Positions 17,684-26,784 of a stretch of DNA of 64,000 bases are shown piece by piece. The position numbers and the translations under genes are program-made. Position 1 is the stretch's first letter; each line of letters opens with the position of its first letter. The stretch lies in NCBI RefSeq assembly GCF_035938995.1, contig NZ_DASZGI010000329.1, positions 57,555 to 121,554 of the forward strand. The letters run 5' to 3'. Under the pieces are notes generated by a model that worked only from the letters and a program-made list of their open reading frames with translations, ran no database searches and had not been told where the DNA came from. The DNA is from DASZGI01 sp035938995 (lineage in GTDB: Bacteria > Actinomycetota > Actinomycetes > Streptomycetales > Catenulisporaceae).

Positions 17684-19129
17684 TCAGGAGAACTGGATGA
17701 TCACGGCGCTCCCCGCCTGCACGGTCACGGTGGCGACCCCGTGGTGGACGTGCACGGTGGTGGACTGCGGCGGCGCGAAGGCTCCGTGCGGGCCGACCTG
17801 CTGCCCGCCGAGCGTGATGCCGGTCGTGGCCGAGAGGCCCGCGGAGGAGGAGGTCGCCAGGGCGATCGAGCTTCCGCTGCGCAGGCCGCTGCCCAGGTTG
17901 AGGCTGATCTTGGTCGCGCGGTTCGAGGCCGGGTCCTGAACGTCGTCCAACACGACGGTCAGGTGGTCGCCGTTCTTCACGGCATAGGCGCGTATGTTGG
18001 CGGAGTCGGAGTTGTCCAGCGCCACGAAGTTGCCGGTGCCGACGAGTTCGGTGGCGAGCATGCCGTAGTACAGCGGACGCGGCGTCAGGTCGCCGGTGGT
18101 CGGGCACAGCGGCGTGTAGGGGTCGCAGGCGCCAGAGGCGGTCGTACCGCTCATGAAGTTCTCGCTCGCGATTCCGTCCTGCGCGAGCAGGAGGCTGTAG
18201 TCCAGGGACCACAACGCCGCGGCGAAGACGTCGCTGACGCCCGCCATGCCGGCGCAGACGGTCGAGTTGGTCTCGGTCATCGCGGCCGGGACGTGCAGCT
18301 GCGCGGCCGCGGCCAGCGCCGCCTGCGCGTTGGCGGTCTCGTACTGCACCGAGCCGGTACCCAGCAGCTCCGGGATGGTCGCGGTCGAACTGCCGCAGGC
18401 GCTGGTCGGGTAGGTGTGGTCGGTCACCTCGTAGACGTCCGGGTGCGCGGCGTCGTCGGCGGCGAACCCGCCGAGCCACGAACTGTGGTTCGTCTCGGCG
18501 TCGGGCGCGGTGAGGCCGATGCCCGGCACGGCCGCCTTGATGGCCGCCGCGTAAGTCTCGAACTCGGCGTAGTACGCGTTGACGTCGCTGAAGTAGAAGT
18601 TGGGCTCGTTGCCGACCTCGATCGCCAGCAGGGAGCTGCCGAAGATCTGCTGTGCGTAGTGCGCTTCGTCGGCGGCCCTGGCCGGGTCCGGGTGCTTGAG
18701 GTTGACCGCGAGGATGACCTTCCAGCCGACGGACTGGACGAGCGTGGCGAGGTGCTGCAGCTTGTCCGGGGTGATCACGCCGCTGGTCGCCCAGCTCGGC
18801 GCGGGCTCGCCGGTCGAGGTCCAGAAGGTCGCGTCGCCGGAGTTGCCGCCGACCCGGATCACCCCGGTCGGGCCGAGCGTCTTGAGGAAGCCGGCGAAGT
18901 CGGTCGTGGCGTAGTTGTCGGCCGCGACGGTGGCGGCCCCGAAGGAGAACCCGACGAAACCGGAATGCAGCGGATTGCCGACCTGGTCGGGGTGCACGGT
19001 GATCGACAGGCTCGCGTGCTTCGCGGGCTGAGCCTGGCCACCGGTCGCCTGTGCCGTCCCTACGCCGATCAATGTCGCGGCGGTGACACCGAGGGCGACG
19101 GCGGCGCGCGCGCGTACGGAACTTCTCAT
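17684..19129 (-). CDS. Secreted GH79-like beta-glucuronidase/heparanase-type glycosidase
   Basis: 481 residues with a signal peptide (MRSSVRARAAVALGV, cleavage after about residue 29, AQA). TIM-barrel region: VIRVGGNSGDATFW, acid/base Glu in AIEVGNEPNFYF near residue 172 and nucleophile Glu in MTETNSTVC near 285. A C-terminal beta-sandwich follows (ALDNSDSANIRAYAV, LTVVLDDVQDPA). This matches GH79 beta-glucuronidases. Exact substrate is unknown; plant or microbial glucuronic-acid polysaccharides are likely. Monocistronic by context. Start chosen at the signal peptide Met; AGGAG lies about 14 bases upstream. Confidence 0.8.
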   Translation of the reverse strand: MRSSVRARAAVALGVTAATLIGVGTAQATGGQAQPAKHASLSITVHPDQVGNPLHSGFVGFSFGAATVAADNYATTDFAGFLKTLGPTGVIRVGGNSGDATFWTSTGEPAPSWATSGVITPDKLQHLATLVQSVGWKVILAVNLKHPDPARAADEAHYAQQIFGSSLLAIEVGNEPNFYFSDVNAYYAEFETYAAAIKAAVPGIGLTAPDAETNHSSWLGGFAADDAAHPDVYEVTDHTYPTSACGSSTATIPELLGTGSVQYETANAQAALAAAAQLHVPAAMTETNSTVCAGMAGVSDVFAAALWSLDYSLLLAQDGIASENFMSGTTASGACDPYTPLCPTTGDLTPRPLYYGMLATELVGTGNFVALDNSDSANIRAYAVKNGDHLTVVLDDVQDPASNRATKISLNLGSGLRSGSSIALATSSSAGLSATTGITLGGQQVGPHGAFAPPQSTTVHVHHGVATVTVQAGSAVIIQFS

Positions 19130-19336
19130 GATTGTTTCTCTGACTCCTGCCTTCGACGCTGAGCACGATGAGGAAGGAGCACAGTGTTTCCGCCGTACAC
19201 GGTGCTCATGCGCTGCGTCTCGGACGGCCAAGGCGCTCGCCGAAGCCTGAGATCCGCACACGCACGGTCCACAATGTCGTCGGTGTTACGAGCCGCCGCA
19301 AGCATGTGTGAGGCAAAATTTCAGATAAGCGATTAA

Positions 19337-19354
19337 TGTTCACAACGGTGAACA
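19337..19354. promoter_or_regulatory. Dyad TGTTCAC-N4-GTGAACA
   Basis: Perfect 7-bp arms around AACG. It lies 10 bases past the stop of the methyltransferase gene and about 210 bases upstream of the GH79 gene, both on the minus strand. It could be a weak terminator hairpin for the former or an operator for the latter. The AT-rich flanks and lack of a T-run leave both open. Confidence 0.4.
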
Positions 19355-19364
19355 GCTAATTCAG

Positions 19365-20270
19365 TTATACGCGGTCCGCTGCGATCAATAGATAGTGGAA
19401 GCTGCCTTCGCGGTACGCGGTCAAGAAGGCCTCTTCGATACCCGTGGCCACCGAGGACTGCGCCCGCAGCTCCCAGTAGGGGATCGTCGCGGGCGTCAGG
19501 TCCAGTACGGTGATCGGCGTCAGGCCGTTGGCGGCCAGCGCGCGGAAGTAGGCGCTGCGCGGGTGGATGTTGCACGTGTAGTGCTCGTCTATCCGGCTTA
19601 CCGCCTTGGACCGCAGGCCCGTGACGTCGTTGGAACACCCGGTGATGCAGACGTACCGGCCGCCGTGGGGGAGCAGCCGGGCGAATTCCGCGTAGAGCTC
19701 GTTCAGGTCGACGTACATCGTCGTCTCGTTGGTCCAGATGCCGCGCTTCGAGCCGGACTCGAATCCGGTGTCGAGCATGTTGCGGAAGTGGAAGCGCACC
19801 ACGTCGCTCACGCCGCGCTCGACGGCCCGGTCGTTGGCGAAACCGGCCTGGTACTCGGAGATGGTGACCCCGTCGACGCGGCAGCCGAACCGGTAGTGCG
19901 CCATCAGGCTGGTGCCGCCGCGGCCGCAGCCCGCGTCGAGCAGCCGGTCGCCCGGTCCCACCACGCCGAGGTTGTCGAGCAGGACGTCGGCCTGCGCGCT
20001 CTCCAGCCGGTGCAGCTCCTCGATGATCCGCTGGTCGCGCTCGTCCGGCGACACTTCCAGGACGGCCGGGTCGTAGTCGCCGAGGCCGTAATGGTGGTGG
20101 TAGAACCCGTCCACCTCGCCGAGCCGCAGATTGACCGGGTCCTGCGTGTGCGTGTCCCAGTACTGCGCGACAGCCCGCTGATACGCGGTGCGCAGCACCG
20201 GGGAGAGCTGAGACAGGGACTGCGTCACGGGCTGCGTCACGGGCTGCGTGTCGGGCGGGGACTGCGTCAT
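19365..20270 (-). CDS. mtf: Geranyl diphosphate 2-C-methyltransferase
   Basis: 301 residues. SAM-dependent enzyme that methylates GPP at C2, the first committed step of 2-methylisoborneol synthesis. Seen: SAM motif I LLDAGCGRGGTSLMAHYRFG near residue 112, TISEYQAGFAND, and the active-site region YVDLNELYAEFARLLPHGG. AAGGAG sits 9 bases before the ATG at 20270. That ATG overlaps the stop of the cyclase gene (ATGA at 20267-20270), so the two are translationally coupled. Low-complexity TQPVTQPVTQS near the start is an oddity of this copy. Confidence 0.93.
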   Translation of the reverse strand: MTQSPPDTQPVTQPVTQSLSQLSPVLRTAYQRAVAQYWDTHTQDPVNLRLGEVDGFYHHHYGLGDYDPAVLEVSPDERDQRIIEELHRLESAQADVLLDNLGVVGPGDRLLDAGCGRGGTSLMAHYRFGCRVDGVTISEYQAGFANDRAVERGVSDVVRFHFRNMLDTGFESGSKRGIWTNETTMYVDLNELYAEFARLLPHGGRYVCITGCSNDVTGLRSKAVSRIDEHYTCNIHPRSAYFRALAANGLTPITVLDLTPATIPYWELRAQSSVATGIEEAFLTAYREGSFHYLLIAADRV

Positions 20271-21502
20271 CGGGTCGACTCCTTTTCGCGGGCCGTCGCG
20301 TAGTGGGCGGTGGTGCGGTGCCATTCGTGGTTGCCGCCGAGCCAGGCCCACACCCCGGCCAGGAACCGAGCCAGCGCGGGCGAGCCGGCGGCGGCCAGCG
20401 CGGCGGCTTCATGCTCGTAGGTGCGGACCAGCTCGTCGTGCAGCGCTGCGGCGCGCCGCACTGCCTCGCCGGGCGAGCACTGCTCCTCGGCGGCGATCAG
20501 CGTGGGCAGGTTGTAGTCGTACTGGGCGCCGCGCTGCTCCTTGCTCATCGAATACAGGTCGTTGACGAGCGTGGTGGCCAGGCCCGCCATCAGCACCGCC
20601 CGGCGCACCGGGGGAGCGCCGTACTCGGTCGCTGACAAGTGATAGCCGCCGACGACATCGATCACGGCGATGGTTGGCATGAAGCTGTTCTGCTGGCGTT
20701 CGGCGAGGTACTGCCACACGGGTGGGACGAAGTCGGTGCGGCGCCAGGACCCCTCGGTGTTGTAGCCGTTGAACAGCGCGGCCAGTTCGAGACGCAGCCG
20801 GTCGACCTGTCCAGGGGTCGCGTACCGCGCGAGATGCCCGAGCGCGGAACCCAGCGCGACACGAACCGGGTCCTCGCGCAACGCCGCGTCCAGCGCCGGC
20901 TGACGCTGCGCCCCGATCACCGGCGGATCGATAGTCGCGTACGCCAAGCCGAGCCGGGCGCCCAGCAGGTCGGGCCGGGCGCCCTCGGACTCGTCATCGC
21001 AGTACGCGTCGTCGGTAGCCCACTCGGCGAGCGCGCATTTGGCGGCGGCCAGCAGCCGGTCCGGGTCCTCGCTCTCGGGGTGGACGAGCATGATGAAGCG
21101 GCCGAAGTTCGCCTCCCGGACGTGGTCGAGGCTGTCCGGGTAGAGGCCGATCTCCTTGGCCCACGCGAGGAGCCGCTCGTTGACCAGCTCGCCGAGCGCC
21201 GGGTCGTCGCGCAGCGCGGGCGGGGAGTAGAGCTCGGGCACTGTTCCGTTCTGGCTGGCTCCGTTCTGCGCGGCCTGGTCAGGCTGCGCGCCGCCGGTGC
21301 CGGGCCGACCGAGCGGGGCGCGGTCGGCCCGAGGTGGAACGGGACGCAGCGACGAGGTGCCCAAGCCGCGCGGCCCGCCGAGGACCGGCTTCGCGGGCCG
21401 AAGTGAGGCCGGTGCCGAGGGCGGCGCGGCGAGCAGGGCGGCGGCCAGCGCGGCGGCTTCGTGCCGCGCGGGAGGCGCGGCCACACGGTTCAACAGGGAC
21501 AT
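20267..21502 (-). CDS. tpc: 2-Methylisoborneol synthase (class I terpene cyclase)
   Basis: 411 residues. Cyclises 2-methyl-GPP to 2-methylisoborneol. Metal-binding motifs: acidic WATDDAYCDDES near residue 165 and the NSE triad VNDLYSMSKE near 312. Residues 1-85 are Ala/Pro/Gly-rich and probably disordered. They contain the short stretch GGPRGLGTSSLRP (about residues 42-54), resembling the conserved segment of encapsulated 2-MIB synthases thought to act in cargo loading. Middle gene of shell-cyclase-methyltransferase. Odorant biosynthesis is typically linked to development in actinomycetes. Confidence 0.95.
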   Translation of the reverse strand: MSLLNRVAAPPARHEAAALAAALLAAPPSAPASLRPAKPVLGGPRGLGTSSLRPVPPRADRAPLGRPGTGGAQPDQAAQNGASQNGTVPELYSPPALRDDPALGELVNERLLAWAKEIGLYPDSLDHVREANFGRFIMLVHPESEDPDRLLAAAKCALAEWATDDAYCDDESEGARPDLLGARLGLAYATIDPPVIGAQRQPALDAALREDPVRVALGSALGHLARYATPGQVDRLRLELAALFNGYNTEGSWRRTDFVPPVWQYLAERQQNSFMPTIAVIDVVGGYHLSATEYGAPPVRRAVLMAGLATTLVNDLYSMSKEQRGAQYDYNLPTLIAAEEQCSPGEAVRRAAALHDELVRTYEHEAAALAAAGSPALARFLAGVWAWLGGNHEWHRTTAHYATAREKESTR

Positions 21503-21575
21503 GGCGACCTGAAGTTCCTCTCCTGAAGATGAACGCCGTGCGCGAGCGCATCGGAACCTGCGTCAAGCGGCTGGA

Positions 21576-22994
<1,419 letters not shown>

Positions 22995-23205
22995 GTAAGG
23001 CCGCCTCCGAAACGGATCGAATTGCGCATCGTGCCTCTGCCTCCTAAGCAAAACGGGGCAGCAGGCGATCGCCAATGGCGCCCAGGGAGCACTTATGGCG
23101 CTCAGTAATCACAAAGTGACTCTGAGTAACGCTAACGGGGGATTGATCAGCTCGACTGAGTCCGTGTCATGCACATACGGCATCTGACATGCCATTGGTA
23201 AAGAA

Positions 23206-23685
23206 ATGCCAGCTCAACCACACTTTCGCGTGGTTTGGATCACCTTCGCCGACTATAGCAGGGGTCACCTACTACCTTCCATAGGCATGCGGCGAGCTTC
23301 TCCGGCCACGGATATCCCGGGGCGAACCCGTATCGCACTGTCGTTCGCCTGCTCGAAGTCGGCGGTGGGCTCAGCGTTTTCGGCGTGCTTCCGGGCTCTT
23401 ACCCGGCACGGCTGTCAGCGTCCGGATACGACTCACCCGCCTGGCCGTCAGCGTCAGCCGGGCTGCACGACGATCCTCGTCTACACCCTGAACAACCGTT
23501 CGCCCCGGGGCCTCGGTGCCAGAGACAGCGGCTTCACCGCCCGTTTCCGTCAGCCCGACCGCTTGGCGGCGCGCCAGGTGGAGGCGCCGGGTGCGCTGCG
23601 GAAAAACACAGCCACGCTGCTTATCGGCCTTATCGGGCTCGGATGCCTGTTGTTCGCCTCATTCATGATCGCCTTCGCGCGCTGA
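23206..23685 (+). CDS. Doubtful ORF with a C-terminal membrane segment
   Basis: Up to 159 residues with no recognisable domain. The N-terminal half looks like random GC-rich translation. The last 35 residues (a GTG at 23578 could start there) form a single hydrophobic helix, ATLLIGLIGLGCLLFASF. Codon use and the lack of a ribosome site argue against the long form; a short single-pass membrane protein is possible. Confidence 0.2.
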   Translation: MPAQPHFRVVWITFADYSRGHLLPSIGMRRASPATDIPGRTRIALSFACSKSAVGSAFSACFRALTRHGCQRPDTTHPPGRQRQPGCTTILVYTLNNRSPRGLGARDSGFTARFRQPDRLAARQVEAPGALRKNTATLLIGLIGLGCLLFASFMIAFAR

Positions 23686-23705
23686 CCGCACGCGCCTTTC
23701 GTCAG

Positions 23706-23987
23706 CTACCTCTTCGACTTCTTCGCCTCGATCGGCATGGGCTCAGCGAACGCCTGCTCGGCCTGCTCCACCTGGCGACCGGCGGCTGGCTGACGTATCT
23801 GGCGTACGCGGTCTTCGTCGACTTCGCGGTCGGCCACGGCGTCGGAGGTCAGGGCCGCCGTTTCGGCGGGCGTCATCGTGCTCGTGTCGATCACCTGCGC
23901 CGTGCGGCTGAGCCAGGGCAGTGCCTCCCGGACCTCGCGAGGCAGGCGATCGACGAGCTGACCGGCGCGCTCGCGGGGACGTTCGTC
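23706..23987 (-). pseudogene. Possible remnant of a P-loop kinase C-terminus
   Basis: Minus-strand frame reading QLVDRLPREVREALPW, then LSRTAQVIDTSTMTPAETA and a charged tail (AEPMPIEAKKSKR). The pattern ALPWL...VIDTS-x-TP is what I associate with C-terminal ends of small nucleoside or sugar kinases. No P-loop lies upstream, where the dehydratase-like gene ends at 23997. It could instead be a short gene from the GTG at 23894 (62 residues). Confidence 0.25.
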
Positions 23988-23996
23988 CGCTGGCGA

Positions 23997-25358
23997 TCAG
24001 GGGGCGTCGAGACTGCCGTCGGGACGGCGGACCCCCGCCGACCAGCGCTCGTGCAGAAACTTGGTGGGCGGGAAGGCCGCGGCGGCCTTCTCGTCGAGGT
24101 CCACGCCCCAGCCGGGTGCGTCGGACGGGTAGAGGTGGCCCTCGCGCACGACCGGGGTTCCAGGGAAGACCTCGTGCGTGGCGTCGTTGTAGGTGTGCGA
24201 TTCCTGATATCCGAAGGCGGGAGTCGAGACATCGACAGCCAGGTTCGCGGCGACGCCGATCGGCGAGATGTCGCCGGGGGAGTGGAAAGCGGTGCGCACG
24301 GCGAGCAGTTCGGCGAGGGCGACCAGCTTGCGGGTGGGGGTCAGGCCGCCGACCGAGGAGGTGTGCAGCCGCAGCAGATCCACGCCGCCGTCACGGATGA
24401 GGCGGACGGCGTCGGGCAGTGAGCCCAGCTGTTCGCCGATGGCGATGGGCACCGGCGAGGCCGCACGGACTTCGGGCAGCCGATCGTAGTATTCGGGCGC
24501 GATGACATCCTCGAGGAACGAGAGCTGATACGGCTCGAGAGCGCGGGCGAGCACCACGGCCTGTTTGGGTGTCAGCCTGCTGTGCACGTCGTGCATGAGG
24601 TTCACACCGAGCCCGAGGCGTTCCCGCGCCGCCGCGAACAGCGCGGGCGTGGTGCGCAGATATCGCTCGGGGTCCCAGCCGTCGGGGTGCGGGGAGCGAG
24701 GGTAGCCGCCGAGGGTGCCTGGTGCTCCATAGGTACCGATCCCCGGACCGCCGACCTGGAGGCGCACGCTTCGGTACCCCTCGCCGATGAACTGCTCCGC
24801 CCGGGCGAGCGTTTCGTCGATCGTCGCCCCGGCCGCGTGCGTGTAGACCTCGACTCCGGCCCTGCTGCGCCCGCCCAGTAGCTCGTAGACCGGCATCCCG
24901 GCCCGCTTGCCGGCGATGTCCCACAAGGCTTGATCGATCCCTGACAGGGCATTGTTCAGTACCGGGCCGTTGCGCCAGTACGCCGAGTAGTGGATCAGCC
25001 TTGTGATGTCCTCGATGTCGGCCGGGTGGCGGCCGACGACCAGCGGCCCCACGTGCTCGTCCACCGCCGCTGCCACGGCCGCGTACCTCTGGGTAAAGGT
25101 CGCGCAGCCGAGACCGTAGAGCCCTAGCTCGGACGTCTCCACCCGCACCACGACCAGCGGCGTGCCCTCCGGTGCTGTCACGAACGTACGGACGTTGGTG
25201 ACGCGCAGCTTGTCACGGCTCGGCCACGGGGGCATGGCTTGGGGGAGGGCGCCGGTCGCGTTCAGCAGGCGGTTCGGATCGTGGCCGTCGCCGTTCGTCG
25301 CCACGGTCCTGCTGCCTTGGGCCGCCACGTCGGCGGACGCCGCCCCAGCATTTGGCAT
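23997..25358 (-). CDS. Enolase-superfamily dehydratase, mannonate dehydratase/RspA-like
   Basis: 453 residues. N-terminal capping domain, then a TIM barrel. Metal ligands and catalytic residues expected for ManD are visible: NLMHDVHSRLTP (Asp and catalytic His), FLEDVIAPE, PIAIGEQ and HSPGDISPIGVAANL. The family dehydrates D-mannonate or D-gluconate to 2-keto-3-deoxygluconate with Mg2+. The first ~45 residues are an extension. The gene follows the GntR/LacI-type regulator by 36 bases on the same strand, and both diverge from a sugar importer, so sugar-acid catabolism is likely. Exact substrate is not resolved. Confidence 0.82.
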   Translation of the reverse strand: MPNAGAASADVAAQGSRTVATNGDGHDPNRLLNATGALPQAMPPWPSRDKLRVTNVRTFVTAPEGTPLVVVRVETSELGLYGLGCATFTQRYAAVAAAVDEHVGPLVVGRHPADIEDITRLIHYSAYWRNGPVLNNALSGIDQALWDIAGKRAGMPVYELLGGRSRAGVEVYTHAAGATIDETLARAEQFIGEGYRSVRLQVGGPGIGTYGAPGTLGGYPRSPHPDGWDPERYLRTTPALFAAARERLGLGVNLMHDVHSRLTPKQAVVLARALEPYQLSFLEDVIAPEYYDRLPEVRAASPVPIAIGEQLGSLPDAVRLIRDGGVDLLRLHTSSVGGLTPTRKLVALAELLAVRTAFHSPGDISPIGVAANLAVDVSTPAFGYQESHTYNDATHEVFPGTPVVREGHLYPSDAPGWGVDLDEKAAAAFPPTKFLHERWSAGVRRPDGSLDAP

Positions 25359-25394
25359 GTCAAACCTCCCGCGCGTTCGTCGGCGTCGGCCCCG

Positions 25395-26555
25395 TCACCG
25401 GGCCTGCCTCTCCTTCTGCTCGGCCCGAGTCGCGACCTGCCGCCCGACCACGCGCAGGTGGCCGACCGACGACTGGCGTGTCTGAACGCTGATCGGCAGC
25501 ACCACCAACTCCGGCTCGGATGCGCCGGGCTCGGTGATCCGCCGGTGCAGCAGCCGCATCGCCCGGCGCCCCATCTCCCGGGACGGCAGCGAGATCGCGG
25601 CCGCCGTCAGGGGGAGCACGTCGAAGGGTCCTGCGTCGTCCATTCCGGCCAGGTCGATGTCGCCGGGGATCTCCAGGCCGAGCGCGACCAGGTCCTCGGC
25701 GGCCGTCGCCAGTACGTAGCCGTTGGCGCACAACAGCACGGTCGGCGGGTGCGGCCCGCGCAGCAGCTCGGCGAGCAGGGCGCGGCGCGCCTCATGGGAC
25801 TGGACGCTGTACGGGCGCAGCACCATCAGGTCCGGACGCGCCGCGATGCCGTGCTCTCGCAGCGCCTGGATATGCCCGGCGAGCCGGTCGCGCACGCTGG
25901 TCACGTCGATCTCGTCCCACAGCGTCGCGATGATCCGGTGTCCGGCGCCGATCAGCGCGGTGGTCAGGTCCCGGCCGGCCGCGAAGTTGTCCGCGATGAC
26001 TGCGTCAGTGGCCAGGTCGGGTCGGTAGCGGTCGACCATGACCAGCGGCACCCCGCGTCGGCGCGCTTCGGCGTAGGGGGCGAGCACCCCGGAACCCTCC
26101 GTCGGGTACACGATCACGCCGTCCACGCCGTGGTCCAGCGCCCGCGTGAGCGCTTGCTCCTCCCGCGCCGGGTCGCCCTCGCAGTGATTGAGGAAGAGCC
26201 GGTAGCCCAGCTGCGCGCACACCTCCTCGATCCCGGCGAGGAGCCGTCCGACATGCGGCCCCTGATACTGCAGCACGCAGGCGATGGTCCCGTCGGCATC
26301 GCGGGCGGTCTGCTCGGGCGGCCGCTCGGCGACGAAGGTGCCCTGGCCGCGCTTGCGCACCACGTGCCCCTCGGCGGCCAGGTCGTTCAGCGCCCGCACG
26401 GCGGTGGCGTGGCTGACGTTGAAGCGCTCGCAGATCTCCCGCTGGGTGACGAACGGCCGTCCGGGGGCGTACTCGCCGGCCGCGATGGCGGCCAGCAGGT
26501 CCCGCTTGACCTGCTGGTAGAGCGGAACCTTCGGCGCGCCGGGCTCCACCGACAT
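25395..26555 (-). CDS. GntR-HTH regulator with LacI-type sugar-sensing domain
   Basis: 386 residues. The winged helix at about 8-75 (VPLYQQVKRDLLAAIAAGEY, TQREICERFNVSHATAVRAL, KRGQGTFVAE) is GntR. Residues about 88-370 form a periplasmic-binding-protein-like ligand domain as in LacI/AraR (VDGVIVYPTEGSG, VMVDRYRPD, DLAGMDDAGPFDVLPLTA). Probably a repressor released by a sugar or sugar acid. AGGAAGGA lies 9 bases before the ATG. It likely binds the dyads in the divergent region at 26556-26784. Confidence 0.88.
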   Translation of the reverse strand: MSVEPGAPKVPLYQQVKRDLLAAIAAGEYAPGRPFVTQREICERFNVSHATAVRALNDLAAEGHVVRKRGQGTFVAERPPEQTARDADGTIACVLQYQGPHVGRLLAGIEEVCAQLGYRLFLNHCEGDPAREEQALTRALDHGVDGVIVYPTEGSGVLAPYAEARRRGVPLVMVDRYRPDLATDAVIADNFAAGRDLTTALIGAGHRIIATLWDEIDVTSVRDRLAGHIQALREHGIAARPDLMVLRPYSVQSHEARRALLAELLRGPHPPTVLLCANGYVLATAAEDLVALGLEIPGDIDLAGMDDAGPFDVLPLTAAAISLPSREMGRRAMRLLHRRITEPGASEPELVVLPISVQTRQSSVGHLRVVGRQVATRAEQKERQAR

Positions 26556-26618
26556 GGACGGAAATCCTTCCTCGACTCGGTGCGCTGGGCACGGTCTCGG
26601 GGCAAGAGATGAGCCAAC

Positions 26619-26630
26619 TTAACATGACAA
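26619..26630. promoter_or_regulatory. Candidate operator 1 (TTAACATGACAA)
   Basis: Reverse complement TTGTCATGTTAA matches operator 2 at 26682-26693 in 11 of 12 positions, so the two form an inverted pair facing the two divergent genes. The minus-strand TTGTCA could serve as the -35 of the regulator gene. Confidence 0.5.
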
Positions 26631-26660
26631 GCTTGCGCTGAGGGGTCAAACATCCGCCGC

Positions 26661-26679
26661 GAGCAAAGAGTCTTTGCTC
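26661..26679. promoter_or_regulatory. Perfect 19-bp palindrome GAGCAAAGA-G-TCTTTGCTC
   Basis: 9-bp arms around one central G, two bases upstream of the -35 of the importer promoter. Perfect symmetry over 19 bp in a divergent promoter is a strong operator candidate. It differs in sequence from the TTGACATGTTAA pair and may bind a second regulator or a second domain arrangement of the same one. Confidence 0.6.
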
Positions 26680-26681
26680 TA

Positions 26682-26711
26682 TTGACATGTTAAACGCTCC
26701 GCTCCTATGTT
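26682..26711 (+). promoter_or_regulatory. Importer promoter with overlapping operator 2
   Basis: -35 TTGACA (26682-26687), 18-base spacer, -10 TATGTT (26706-26711). The operator-like TTGACATGTTAA (26682-26693) covers the -35, which fits repression. The transcript would start near 26718, about 65 bases before the binding-protein gene. Confidence 0.6.
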
Positions 26712-26784
26712 CACAGCGCCGGACTGCCGGGGGAGACGGGCCGGCCGACCGAGCGTGATCAAGGTGCTGTCAAGGGAGGACGGC

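Larger units (their letters stand above)
22995..23996. other. 1-kb gene-poor stretch between encapsulin and dehydratase genes
   Basis: It should hold the promoter of the 2-MIB operon (minus strand, near 23000-23200; AT-richer than its surroundings). Also here: a weak open frame at 23206-23685 and a kinase-like remnant at 23706-23987, both listed separately. I see no IS or phage boundary. Confidence 0.5.

Noticed and set aside
23000..24000. Mobile-element boundary in the gene-poor stretch
   Set aside because: No transposase, terminal inverted repeats, target duplications or tRNA attachment site are visible.
25351..25365. Third copy of the TTGACATGTTAA-like motif (TTTGGCATGTCAAAC)
   Set aside because: It spans the start codon of the ManD-like gene. 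Overlap with ATG makes chance likely and an operator there would be unusual; kept only as a possibility.
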